Source: Nannochloris sp. 'desiccata' (Eukaryota; Chlorophyta; Trebouxiophyceae; Chlorellales; Chlorellaceae). Taken from it: a stretch of DNA of 64,000 bases. The stretch spans positions 496,001-560,000 of the forward strand of contig JAGTXX020000009.1 of the NCBI GenBank assembly GCA_019044685.2, given 5' to 3'. Shown piece by piece: positions 1-10,728 of the stretch. Every line of letters begins with the position of its first letter. The first letter of the stretch is position 1. The notes under the pieces were generated by a model. It did no database searches. It saw only the letters and a list, made by a program, of their open reading frames with translations, and was not told the origin of the DNA. Made by a program: the position numbers and the translations under genes.

Positions 1-1203
1 ATTTTGAATTAAACATGCAGAGTATCTGGTAGAGATACCAATCATGATGCCAGCTGAATGTTTTGTTTTGGAGGTGACGAAAGTTTTGTAGGTTGGGAAG
101 TATTTTTGATTCCAGTTCTTTTTCTGTTTACTATTGTTGGTGTGGGTTTCTGTGAGGACAAAGATAGCTGGATTGCTTTTATGAATGATGTTCTGGGCAA
201 CTGGGAGCTTGGATGCTAGGCCATTTACATTCCAGGTCAGGAGGGAGGTCTCAGCTGGGGCAGAAACTGGTGCTAGAGCTGGAGCTGGGGTGAGGAGGTC
301 TACTGGTATTTGTAAATTATTTTGAATAAGTTCTTGGATTTGTGGAAGGTCAAGTAGAGTGTGGATACTTGTAGATTCAAGGCAGGTGTCTATAGTCTCT
401 AAGCATTCAGTAGGGAGGCAGAGATGGAGAGCTTGATAAAGAGCTAGTCCAATATTTTGGTTTGTTGGTTGGGCGGAGAGTAAACATTGTCCCAAAGCAA
501 GAAAAGGAGGGGAGAAGGTGGAGAGTAGAGCAATTATTTTTGTTAGCATTAGTTGGTGCAGGTCTGGAGGAAGATAAACGTTCTGCTGTGGCTTGCTGAG
601 TTCACCTGTGGAGGGATTGATGGCAGTGTACAGGTCGCCGTAGTTGATTTGGGGTCCTGGATTTGGTTCGATTCCTTGTTGGAGCAAGAGAAGTTGGATG
701 AGTGCTTTGGGAAGGGAGGTATGCAGCCAAGAGGTAAGGTTAATGCTGCGGGTGGAGAAGAGTTTTAGGTGGTTGATTGATGCTGGGCGAGTTTCCGATT
801 TTTCAAAGCAGCAGTGGCGGTGGCGAATCGGTGCTGCTTCAATTTCCATCTGTTGAAGGGACTGTTGAACATCTGCGCTGGTCGGAGTCATATTTTCAGA
901 TCGTTTAATGCGTTTACCACTAGATTCTGTGCGATTTGCAGGTTGCATCCGAATTTCGAAAAAATAATGTCTGATCGGGATGCGTTTGGGAAAATTTTGG
1001 GAGGGGAAAGTTTCAGGGTTAGATTGAATCAGATGTAGATTTTTATAGGTGTTATTTTTAGGAGGAGGGTTTGGAGGTAGGGGCGCGCAGGGTGAGTCTA
1101 GTGTGGTGGATAAGAATGCCATCGCACTATGAAACCCCCTGTTTGCGTGTGGCGGTGAACTAGAGCCTAAGGATTTCAACTCCAACAGTATTCCTCTTGC
1201 CAT
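1..1203 (-). mobile_element. Non-LTR retrotransposon (LINE) ORF, 5' part with AP-type endonuclease start, truncated by window edge
   Basis: Translating the minus strand gives one uninterrupted frame from an ATG at 1203-1201 to base 1 (401 codons, no stop); the frame stays open upstream to about 1299. The last 80 codons (about 240 down to 1) match the start of an exonuclease-endonuclease-phosphatase domain as in LINE endonucleases: LTWNVNGLASKLP, then AIFVLTETHTNN, then a KTFVTS segment and an HSAGIMIGIS block. The preceding 320 residues are Pro-, Leu- and Gln-rich with no zinc knuckle that I can see and could be an ORF1-like or linker region. The reverse transcriptase would lie left of base 1. 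The long intact frame suggests a young or recently active copy. The domain call is firm; the clade (L1, RTE or other) cannot be decided without the RT. Confidence 0.8.
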
Positions 1204-1523
1204 CGGGTGGAGAGAGGGGCTGAAGGAGTGGGACTCTAGTTCATTTAATGGGGGCAGGTGTTGTGATGGCACAGTGACTGACCTGCGTGCGCTAGGCTTC
1301 TACTTGATAGGGCATCTCAAGCTCTTAAAACTTTTTCATAATAGATAATGATGCGTTGGATTTCGCAGCACACGAAACTTTGCAGAACTCTAGAAAGCAG
1401 AACTCTCTGCAAAACTTCTTTTGCATATAATGTTGTGTCCACCGCACCAAACCCCGTTTTCATAATTAGCCTCTGGTCGTTTGATTTCTTACCACCCATT
1501 TAATCGCTACGGGACTGGTCAAA
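1204..1523. other. Intergenic gap between LINE and DRE2
   Basis: This stretch holds the presumed 5' end of the minus-strand LINE and the upstream region of the plus-strand DRE2 gene. I see no convincing further gene. A 60-codon minus-strand frame at 1317-1499 has no recognisable features. Confidence 0.4.
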
Positions 1524-2303
1524 ATGCCCTCAATCTTAGTTCTTGCAGCATCTCGAGCGATCAACGCTCAAGAACTTACAGCCCTTCCTTCTCTCGGAGA
1601 GGTCCAGCTTAACGATGTCACTGTCGCTACACATTCTGGAAACCTAAACACAGCTGACCTGGCAGGCTCTAAATTCGAAACCGCTGTCTCTACTGGTCCC
1701 TCGGGTCACCACACGGTCTCTCTCCTTGGTGTTATTGCCAACGCTTTAGCTCCAGGTGGCAAGTTAATTGTCCAGGAAGATGGCTCAGAAGACTCTTTGA
1801 AAAAAAATCTTATGCTCAGTGGCTTCACCAACACACAAATAGCTTCTCAAAATGGTAAGGGAGCCGGCATTATCACCGCTGAAAAGCCAAAGTGGGAGAC
1901 TGGCACCAAGGCTGCAATCACCCTCAAACCAAAAGCAGCTGCTGCAGCTCCGGCAACTTGGACTTTAGATGCTAATGAAGATGAAGAGCTTGTGGATGAA
2001 GATGACTTACTTACAGAAGAGGACTTGCAACGTCCTGCCCCTGCTAATGGTGCAGCCGATGATTGCGAGGTGGGTGCTGGTGGTGGTAGAAAAGCATGTG
2101 ATAATTGCAGCTGCGGCCGTGCTGATGGAGTTGTGCAGAAGCTGACTAAAGAGATGATTGATAACCCTACATCTGGATGTGGTAGCTGCTCTTTAGGTGA
2201 TGCCTTCCGCTGTGGAGGGTGTCCATATAAAGGCTTACCGGCATTTGAGATGGGAAAGAAAATTGAACTACCTGCTGATTTCTTGCTTGCTGATTTGGAG
2301 TAG
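1524..2303 (+). CDS. DRE2: Anamorsin/DRE2, cytosolic Fe-S cluster assembly protein
   Basis: Single-exon gene of 259 aa. Family knowledge: DRE2/CIAPIN1 carries Fe-S clusters and passes electrons from the diflavin reductase TAH18 to the cytosolic iron-sulfur assembly machinery. The C-terminal third holds both diagnostic cysteine groups: motif A with C181 followed by CDNCSC (C192, C195, C197), and motif B, C219-x2-C222-x7-C230-x2-C233, in [17 protein letters not shown]. The N-terminal half (about 1-130) is the methyltransferase-like domain seen in the family, shorter than in animals, with [18 protein letters not shown] resembling its core. An acidic linker (about 150-170) joins the two. The ATG at 1524 follows CAAA and precedes the conserved part. 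The gene converges on CASP with 243 bp between stops. Confidence 0.93.
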   Translation: MPSILVLAASRAINAQELTALPSLGEVQLNDVTVATHSGNLNTADLAGSKFETAVSTGPSGHHTVSLLGVIANALAPGGKLIVQEDGSEDSLKKNLMLSGFTNTQIASQNGKGAGIITAEKPKWETGTKAAITLKPKAAAAAPATWTLDANEDEELVDEDDLLTEEDLQRPAPANGAADDCEVGAGGGRKACDNCSCGRADGVVQKLTKEMIDNPTSGCGSCSLGDAFRCGGCPYKGLPAFEMGKKIELPADFLLADLE

Positions 2304-2546
2304 AAGTAAAATACGCGTGCGCATTACTGCTATGTATATGTAGACGAAGAAACATCTTACCATTTGTGTATGTATGATTAATTAATTATGATAATATACA
2401 ACTTTCTTCTTTGATATGAATATTATTACCGACTTGCTCCCCTCTCCTCTTTGTAAAATAAAACTCTTGCTTTATTGAAACAGAGACTGATAAACTGATT
2501 ACAACATGAGATTGTTGCTCAACCAATTATAAGAACACATAGTAAA

Positions 2547-5159
2547 TTATCTAAATAACTTTCGCAGCAAAGCATGCGCAGTTGACTCCACCACCTCCGC
2601 TACCGCTCCGCCTACCACAGGATCGGCACCTTCCCCTGCTACAAATGCCGCCCCTCCAAGGCCACCAACAGGCCTTAACTGGGCACACATCTCTTCCAAT
2701 TCTTCCATTTTATCAACATGTCGACTGGAAAACCCTGCTAGTACAACGAATGCGACCATGTGCAGTACAAAAGCGTATACCATAATAGCAGACTTGGCGA
2801 TCTTACTACCTCCGACAAGCGCAGAACCGAGAGCCACCGCTGCTCGATCTTGTATAGGCATTGCTTTACGTCGTGCTTCGCGTTCTCTGCTACGAAAATC
2901 GTTAAGTGGGTTTGTACGGTCTTCGTATTCTTTCATGTACCGGCCAATGACTGCAGCGGTTCCGCTTTGACTTTGACCACTACCGCCTGCCTCGAGATCC
3001 CTATTTGTGCCTGGAGCGTATCCTTGCATGTAGCGCAATCGTTCAATAAGGGAGACGTTATCAGCTCGAGCGGCTGCAACATCTTGTTTGGCCTTGGCGA
3101 GCGTTTGTGCGGCATTGGCGGCGGCGCTTTCGAGCTCTTGCACACGTGCACGGAGACGGTCGCGTTGACCGCTTAATACTTGAACCATGCTCTGTTCAGT
3201 ACCCCCAGTGTTGGAGTCACCTCCGTTGCTGAGACTGGTGCTGCGGCCTAAACCACCATTGCCTCCATCACCCTCATCGATATTCTTGGGCGTTGAAGCC
3301 TCTCCAGCAAGCTGTGCTGCCCTTTCTGCAGCTATTAAATCCTCTTCTAGTTTCTCTACCAGTCCCTTTTGACGCTGTAACTCTGTTTCAATCTCTGTAA
3401 CTTTACTTAAAGCTGCTTCAGCGGTGCTTTGCGCTTCAGCCACATTAAGACGGGCCATAGTGAGTTTGTGCTCTAGGTGTCTGTTTTTGGCTAATAACGC
3501 AGATTCTAATGAACCTACTGTACGAGTACCATTATCACTATTCGTAGTACTAGTAGTATTTATTGTTGGAATATTGCTGTTGATTCTTCCTTCCTCGCCT
3601 GCAGCCACTCCCGCTCCACCACCACCACTAGTAGTACTACCACTATTTTGAAAGTCTTCTTCGCCTACTGTATTGTGTACAACAGCATGTAATACTCGAA
3701 TTTGCTGGCGAGCATCTTCAAGCTCTTGCCGTGTCGGTCTTCCCGCCAGTTCAGCTTCCAGAGCAGCGGCGTGAGCTTCTGTCGCTTGGAGCGAGGCTCG
3801 GAGACCTTGGAGCTTGGCGGTTGTCGCTGCATTTTCACCCTCTGCAGAACGCACTGCAGACGAGAGCTCAGATTGTAGGCGGGAGGCAATTTCACGTTGG
3901 GTGCGAAGCTCTTCACGAAGGGCAGATACAGTGGCGCTCTCAATGAACGAAGACGTTCCTTCTTCTCCATGACTAGTAGGATCACCATCAGCACCACCAC
4001 CGCCAGTTGCTGTTAAATTTTCTTGCTCCATCTTCTTCAGCAATGCATCTCTTTCTCTCGCCAACAACGCCAATCTCTCTTGTGCACGTTCTACCTCCTC
4101 AGCTGCCAACTCAGCTTCCGCCCTAGCTGCTGCTGCAGCTTCCTCGCCTTTTTCTTGGACTGTGAAAAGTTGTGATTGAGAAGTTTGATGCATCCGACGC
4201 ATAGCTTCTAGGGCAGATTCCGCACGTTGAAGCTCAGCTTCTAACCTTTCTTCCCGTGCACGTGCTTCATCTGCGCTACGAGCTTCTAATTCAGCTGCTG
4301 CCGCCAAGCGAGCTGCACCCACCTCACTTTCTTTTTCAGCCACCTCAGCTTCAAGAACTCTCACTGTCTCTTCTAGTCTGCGGATAGTAAGTTCTTGATT
4401 CTTTAATCCCTTTGATTCAGCCTTGTATTCGGCTAACTCTTGGGCTGTTTTGGCGGTTTGAGCTTCTAATTCTGCTGCTTTCGAGGCCAGCTCCTGTAAT
4501 GTTTTGGAAAAAGGACGGGAGTTTATAAGAAGTTTTGTTTTTTTAATTTTTGGTTAGAGGGCTTTATCAACACCAGTAGGTTTCCTTTTGAATGCTATAC
4601 GAGGATTTAATAGACACGTACCAAGCCCTGAGCAATGGCTGGTGCTGGGTCAGGTGCTTCATAAAGTTGTTTGAAGACTTCAAGAAACGCTGATTCCCCA
4701 AGTTTTGCTCTTGTAGTCAACGAGTCCACTTCTTCTTGATAGGCTTTCAAAAGAGATGCCATCTGTTTAAATACATCAGGAGTCACAGATTTTTTGAATT
4801 CTACAGGTTTAAAAAGGAGAATAATGAGAAAAAATGGAAACGGGTTGTGGGCGGTTGAAGGGCGACGACAAATGGATTTTGTAGGTGTACCTTTAGTTTT
4901 CTCAGAGAGTTGTTTGCGTGATTTCATTGACGCTTCCTGGCTTTCCGCAATTGCAAGTCCCTTCTCATCGAGGCTAGAGCGCAGCGTCTCTAGATCAAAC
5001 TCTGTAAAGTTGAATACAAGTTCGATCACAATTTAGTTGGCCTTTTTCCGCCTTTTTGAAGTTTTGCGTGCAATGTTGCATCGTACCTTTCCAATAGTTG
5101 TAAACAGCTGTTGGAGCTATTACATGCTGGTCTTCCGAGAACATAGGATCACCTGCCAT
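2547..5159 (-). CDS. CASP: CASP-type golgin (Golgi coiled-coil membrane protein)
   Basis: Four exons: 5159-5087, 5001-4891, 4800-4622 and 4493-2547. All introns are GT-AG and the phases agree, giving 769 aa. The N-terminus (AVYNYWKEFDLETLRSSLDE, then SEKTKEFKK and LLKAYQEEVDSLT..FKQLYEAPDP) is the conserved CASP/CUX1-type start. A long coiled coil rich in Ala, Glu and Arg fills the middle. The end has the CASP signature: MKEYEDRTNPLNDFRSRERE, then a single membrane helix GSKIAKSAIMVYAFVLHMVAFV with the conserved Tyr and His. Family knowledge: CASP is a tail-anchored Golgi tether. The 80-residue tail after the helix, rich in Gly and Ala, is longer than in plants. It converges on DRE2 and is followed upstream by a 444 bp gap. 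Confidence 0.88.
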
Positions 5160-5603
5160 GGTGGCAGTTGTTCTTTGTGGTTGATTTTTTTCGAATTCTG
5201 ATCAAAAGTATAGCTCAGTGGCGCACTCTCTCGCTTCCTATACAGTATTTTTATGAGACTAATACGACGCTAAAAAGTCGAATTGGTTATTCTAATTTCA
5301 AGATGACTTACTTACTGATTCCCTTTCCTATTCTTCAGTTGCTGTCGGCGCTCTACAAAACCGTTTTGTTGAACACTCTACTCTGTAGTGTTGGAGCAAT
5401 TAGAAATGAAATTTTACATGTAGCCTGACATTAACTTGGACCGAGAAACGACGAAATAAAGGTATCAACATACTATTCATGATCATGCATTTGTTCTTTT
5501 GCTTTTATCCGAGAAAAAAGAAAGTGTGAGGAGGAAAAAATGACAAAATTGTACGTCAACAAAATTTCACTAAATGTACATCATAATTAAAATCAAGCGT
5601 TCA
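5160..5603. other. Intergenic gap upstream of CASP
   Basis: AT-rich sequence between the CASP start and the end of the DUF506 gene, both on the minus strand. It must contain the CASP promoter and the DUF506 3' UTR. No ORF with recognisable features was found. Confidence 0.35.
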
Positions 5604-7167
5604 TTACTTTCTACGTTGTTGCTGCTCTTGATACTGCCTTTGCTCTAAAGCAGACGCCGAGAGTGACCTTTGCGGAGGCCTTCCAACGCCTTGCTGCATC
5701 GGATGTTGAAGTTGTGCATTTTTATTTTTACTTCCCGACAGCCCAAGTCCACTCAAACCCCTCGCCAATAAACTCACCACTTTCCCACTTTTCTGCCGTC
5801 CACCCCCATCACTCGATCCCCCAGCGGATTGTGCCCCGACTGAGCCTCCGTACAAATCTAAACTGCTTCCTGCCAGAACAGAAGGTGGGCCCATTGTGTA
5901 ATGAGGGCTCGGTGTTTCTTGTATAGTAGCAAGATCAGACCAACCCCCTGACCTAGCTCGAGCTAAATTATTCGCATTCAATGCACCTGTGTCATCTACA
6001 AATTCAGCACCAGTATGAGAAGCAGTAGCAATTGGAGCGGGTGCCAGGTGGGTGATCATGGTCGGTGGTAAGGGCCGTGGTGCCTTGGCATGAGCTGAAA
6101 CATCAAACCATTTACTCAACATTGCCTCACTCTTTCTCCATGGGGGCAACGGTAACTTTTGCTCTCTATATACCTCCACTATTTCGGTACAAAGCAAGTC
6201 CGCTAATGCTTGTAACCGTAATGGACTACCAACAAATTCAGGCGGCATGGCGTTTAGTGCAGACTCGTAAGATTTTGTCGGTTGACCGATCCGGAATTGA
6301 TCCCGGAAATGAGGGTCTACAAGGCAATAATGCGCGACTGTACCATCGGACCGCCCAGTGCAAATAATAAAGCTGTGATGTAATCTTTCCAAGCAGGTAC
6401 TATCCACTACTCCAGTACTCGTACTAGCATTATTATTTGCAGTTCTGTTACCGCTGGTAGTACCAGCTGTGTTGTTATTACTTAAAGAATCTGAGAATGC
6501 TGCTGGGTCATTGCATTGTAAGGAGCATATGTAACCCAACCGACAAAGCTCTTGAGCCATCCGCATTAACTCTACCTCACCATCAGCTCTACTGCAGTGC
6601 TCGCGCAGTGCTTGGACATCCTGTAGAAGCTCTACTTCAAATATTGCTACAGGCCTGGCTAGGTAGGCAACTCGTCTTAATTTAGCGTGCAGCTCGTGGG
6701 CGAGGGCGCCGTCTTGGACAGTGGCGGTGGTGCCAGCAGCTGTTGCTACAGCAACTCGTTCCTCAATTACTAAGGGACGCGCACCGCGGGTGGAGAGTTC
6801 TAAGTCGAACAAGGCAGAATGGGTGGATGAATCTTTGCCTACTGAGCAATCTTCTCCTCGATCCTGCACGCAAATACAAAAAATAAACCGGAAATTAGTT
6901 TCTTGAAAAACAAATATTCTGTGGAAAAAGATTTATCGGCATTCCCTTTATTGTACCCCCATTGGGCATAAACAAACAAAAGCCCAAGCACGTCATCTAA
7001 AGCAGATTATTCTTATAACCCCATGTACCATTAGTCCTTACCCAATATCTACGTCCTCTTCTGCTGCTTCCATCTTCACTATACTGCCGGCGCCTTATCC
7101 GGAAAATATTTTCAAAAAATCCACCGCCAGTCATTCCAGGCTTCTTTGGAAGCGGTGGGGAGGACAT
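5604..7167 (-). CDS. DUF506 (PDDEXK-like) family protein
   Basis: Two exons, 7167-7042 and 6863-5604, joined at phase 0 (donor TGG|GTAAGG, acceptor GCGTGCAG|GAT), giving 461 aa. The core from about 85 to 300 fits the plant DUF506/PDDEXK_6 family: LCRLGYICSLQC, then HHSFIICTGRS, HYCLVDPHFRDQFRIGQPT, MPPEFVGSPLRL and LPLPPWRKSEAMLSKW. A Ser/Asn/Thr-rich insert interrupts the core near 130-160. The C-terminal 150 residues are low complexity, rich in Gly, Ser and Gln, ending basic. Family knowledge: the fold relates to PD-(D/E)XK nucleases but a biochemical role is generally not established. The short exon 1 (MSSPPLPKKPGM...) rests on splice signals alone and is the weakest part of the model. Confidence 0.75.
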
Positions 7168-7845
7168 TGCTGCCTTTTATTAATAGTAATGAAATAGTGG
7201 TAGCTACGCAAGGTTTTATTGAATCGATTAAGCATATCCTTCTCTTGTGCAGCCCAGCTGTTTTCGGGCGGGTTTTTTGGCCGGGTGAATTAACCAGTAA
7301 TGTTATTGCGCAGTAAAAAGGGAGGCAATACAGGACGGATGTGAAACGATATAATTTATCAACAGCTTTGCGGTATGCATACGTTTAAAACCAGTGAAAC
7401 ACCACCAACTAAACGCACGTGGGTAAATGAAATGTAATGCTAATTACAGAGAAGTAATTCGTCCAAGCAAGGGACTGGCTAAAGCAAGCAGCCTGACGAT
7501 GCCATTATCCTACTGTATATCAAAAAAATAAGGATTTGCCGCAGCTCTGTGTAAATTTGGGTGGTTGTAGCAAAACGGAAGAAACACGATTTTTGAGAAG
7601 TGATTTTGTGCCTTTTAGAACATCTTAAGATCCTGAACCCTGTGTTGATCAGGCATTTTACTTCTCGTCTAAATTGGTTTTGTGGGTGCGCCGACCTCAG
7701 CTGATCAGCTCAGGAAACCTGACCTACCTGAACTACTTTGTCAATTAATTCAACTTCAATATTATTATTAAAGCTAGCAATTGGAATAATTCCCATCGAC
7801 AGGTGCAATTGAATAGATCGGTTTAGCTTCAGAAATCAGAAAACA
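7168..7845. other. Intergenic, divergent promoter region (DUF506 gene / ATP synthase g)
   Basis: 678 bp between two divergent starts. I see no coding sequence, tRNA or repeat. It presumably carries both promoters and 5' UTRs. Confidence 0.4.
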
Positions 7846-8398
7846 ATGTCTCTTGCAAGGCTTCAGCAGGTGGCATCCAAGGCTAAAGCTGCAGCTGAAC
7901 CTCTTTATAAGGTTGCACGCGAGCAGAGCGTCAAACAATACGATAATCTGATGGCAAAGGGCGCAGATTATGTAGTTAAAGATAAAGCCGCAGCGGATAA
8001 GTTGTTAAAACAGTGGTTCTTTACAAATTTATCAAGGTAATGCTCGACAAGATTGGTTGCTGTTCAGTTGATATTCTGTGTATAGACCCAACTATAGGAC
8101 TTATTAGTTGTCTATCTTATTTCTCATTTGCAGGGTACCTTCTGAAATTGCACAAGCAAAGCAAGAGGCCACCATGTGGAGAGGGCGATTGAGTCAATTC
8201 AGTGAACTACCTGTCACCGAGGCAAGTGAATTTTACATAAAATCGTGCTTAGGTAATAGAATACTACTAACATTTCTTCTCTAAGATATTTCTCTGCAGA
8301 TGGCTACATATGCTGGATTCGTAGCAGAGGTGTATGCTTGGTTTGCTATCGGTGAGATCATCGGTAGAGGTGGAACTCTTTCTGGCTACAACGTTTAA
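7846..8398 (+). CDS. ATP20: Mitochondrial F1Fo ATP synthase subunit g
   Basis: Three exons, 7846-8036, 8134-8221 and 8300-8398, give 125 aa. Intron 1 is GT-AG (AAG|GTAATG). Intron 2 can only be joined in frame as a GC-AG intron, GAG|GCAAGT to CTCTGCAG|ATG. The protein has the subunit g layout: an amphipathic basic N-terminus (AKAAAEPLYKVAREQSVKQYDNL), a middle segment, then one C-terminal membrane helix, YAGFVAEVYAWFAIGEIIGRGG, with the glycine-containing motif. Family knowledge: subunit g sits in the Fo membrane part and helps dimerise the enzyme at cristae edges. No cleavable presequence is obvious, as is usual for this subunit. Confidence 0.87.
8222..8299 (+). other. GC-AG intron in the ATP synthase g gene
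   Basis: The 78 bp intron starts GCAAGT and ends CTCTGCAG. The nearby GT (A|GTGAAT) gives the wrong phase for the downstream exon, which encodes the conserved membrane helix. The GC donor keeps the frame. Confidence 0.75.
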
Positions 8399-8689
8399 TT
8401 AATTTTTTTGTTATTAGTCTACAAGTTCAGAGAGCGTAATATGATTGTTCAGTAGTAAATTTAGAGTGTAACTATTGCTGAGGTTCTTTAATTTGCTTTA
8501 CACAAAGTGCCGGTTTGCACCACCGACGAGAGATGCAACGGGTTCTAAAAATTTTCCAAAGAGAACGAGAAAAGACCTATAATACAATAAGAAATCTACA
8601 CTATAATTTATTCAAGCCAATGCACTAACGTGCGAGGGGTTAAGGGGTAACAGGAAAAGAGTAAGATCGCCATTCGAAAGTCGGGACGC

Positions 8690-8987
8690 CTAAGAACCCT
8701 TTTGAGGCGTCGGTGAAGTCTTGCGCGGCCTACGCTTGGTGTTAGTAATGATATGGGCTAAATCTTCCTGCAAAAGAGAAAGAGTAAACGGCACGGGTCA
8801 GCAACTGATGTGAAAATCAGGAAAAGACACGCAGCTACCATCTTATGGTTCATAGAACAAACAACCCGCATTGCATTTTCGGAAAAAAAAATATAGATCG
8901 TGATCATTGACTTACCTCGATCTCCTGTGGCAGCAGGGTCAAGTTGTAAAAGGGCCGCCTGTAGGGAAATGTATTTACGATGGGCAT
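8690..8987 (-). CDS. Putative 49-aa two-exon protein, unrecognised
   Basis: Two exons, 8987-8916 and 8767-8690, meet at phase 0 with strong signals (ATCGAG|GTAAGT and TTTTGCAG|GAAGAT). The product starts MPIVNTFPYRRPFYNLTLLP, continues QEIEEDLAHIITNTKRRPRK and ends in a short basic tail. The composition looks like real protein, and the alternative frames across this junction stop quickly. I do not recognise the family. The gene would be divergent from the gene starting at 9245, 257 bp away. A further 5' exon is possible: a candidate acceptor (CCCTACAG) lies just upstream of the YRRPFYN segment. It could still be chance, since the reading frame is short. Confidence 0.4.
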
Positions 8988-9244
8988 CGTGCTTGGCTAC
9001 TAAACACGCTTGGGATGTCGTCAGAAAAATCGATAATCTTTGTCGATTTATGTATTAATGGACTTGATCGTGACAAAACGCGATTTTATAGTCGAAAAAC
9101 AACTGCCGATCCGGGAACAAGCAAAACTTCCGGTGTCAATAAAATCAGCCTTCTCTTACCTGCATGGCAAAATTCACATATAGTATAACTTTTGGACTTT
9201 CAAATATAAATCGTACATATCACTGAATAAATCTCGTCCCCTCC

Positions 9245-10543
9245 ATGTTGGGTGGCGATGCTCCCGAGGACAGAGCCTCGGACGTGCGGCAAAGGCTAGA
9301 GGATTTAGGGTATGCAATGGCTCCATTCTGTATACACTCAATATATATGCATCGGAATAAATTGTAATTAAATTGGTACCACGATGCATATCTCACAATT
9401 TCAAATTTCCATCTCCGCAGGTTGGGCGACGGCCTCACAGAGGATGACCTCTTGGGCGGCTTCCCACGTGAGCCCTTACGCACATGCTGCCTTAAACTCG
9501 CTGAGAAGCTATGGGCATTAGTCTACAATGCCACCCCGTGGCTAAATGCAGCATCAATTCGGTTGGCAGTTCAGGAAGTTCAGCAGAGCGCCAACACTGA
9601 CGCAGCAGCAAAAGATAATTTAGATAAAGCTATAATACAACTAGTGCGCACAGTTGATAACAACAATATTAGTACCACAAATGGTAGTGCTAGTAATATC
9701 GATGTGCCTATGAGCCGATTAGATGCAATAGAGATGCTCGCAGGCTTGGTACAAGCTGGTATTATGTCCGGCCTCGAGAGTGGTTCCTCCCGCAGAGATG
9801 GCTTAAAGAGAAAATTAGAAGATATCGAGGATCAAGAAGAGGGTGCAGAAGACGAAGAAGAAGAAGATGATACAAATACACTTGAAATTTCGTCGTTACT
9901 ACAGAGCATCGCCTTAATGCTAAATATCAATCCTCGGCAACCTTCAGGTGTTGTTGTTGCCTCCGAAATTCAAAAACAAGTAGAAAAGTTGACATCAGCC
10001 CTACCATCTGGCTTTTTCAACGCCATCGTCCCCTCTGGCACCCTTATTGACACCCAATTATCCATTCTTAAGGAGGTAGATACCGCTTTACATGCAGAAA
10101 ACGCTCTTAGACGAAAAATGTTGATTGAACGGGTTAAAGTCACGTTGCAATCCTTCATGTGGTCCAAGCGTTTAAGCGAAGAAAGTGAATTGAAAACCAC
10201 GGCTGAAGGGACTATCGCCACTGCATTGGCTTCTATGAATGCAACTCCAAACGTATCTGTTGAAGATGTGTTCACAGCGACTCTAGGGGATGTGATGACG
10301 GTGACCGAGAGGGCTACGAGCGCATCTGGGCCTGGGTCTATAAGAGCGAAAGTTAAAGATATTTTGATAGGCAGCGTGCCTGATCGTGGCGGGAGGACAG
10401 ATGGGAAGAGGAAGGTGGCGATGCCGGAGTGGAGTGAGAGGAAAGTGACTGCTGGAGGTGGTGGCGGAAGAGGCAGAAGAGGCGGTGGTGGTGGCGGTGT
10501 TGGGAGAGGCCATGGAGGTCAGAAAAAGAAACAAAAGAACTAA
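9245..10543 (+). CDS. Unknown protein with acidic middle and Arg/Gly-rich basic tail
   Basis: Two exons, 9245-9309 and 9421-10543, joined in phase (TTAGG|GTATGC; TCCGCAG|GTTGGG), 395 aa. The N-terminus reads MLGGDAPEDRASDVRQRLED and continues into a helical region with WALVYNATPWLNAASIRL. Residues around 155-170 form an acidic run (EEGAEDEEEEDD). A predicted helical region follows, and the end is a Gly/Arg-rich tail (GGGGGRGRRGGGGGG) finishing in lysines, a pattern common in RNA-binding or nucleolar proteins. I do not recognise the family. The start is chosen because the exon opens with a clean ATG and a good donor, and because it joins directly to the longer frame. Confidence 0.65.
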
Positions 10544-10728
10544 TGAGATAGTTTCTACTTTACTACTGTTCTCGTGTTCATAAATTTAAAAACTTTAATC
10601 AATTGCATCTCATTATTTACTACGTCTACAGCTTAAACGTATGCAAGAAAAGGCTAATCGAAAGAAATTACAAGAAAAAAAAATCTCCGTCTCTAAATTA
10701 AACATATTTTAAAATTTTCTTCCTTTTT

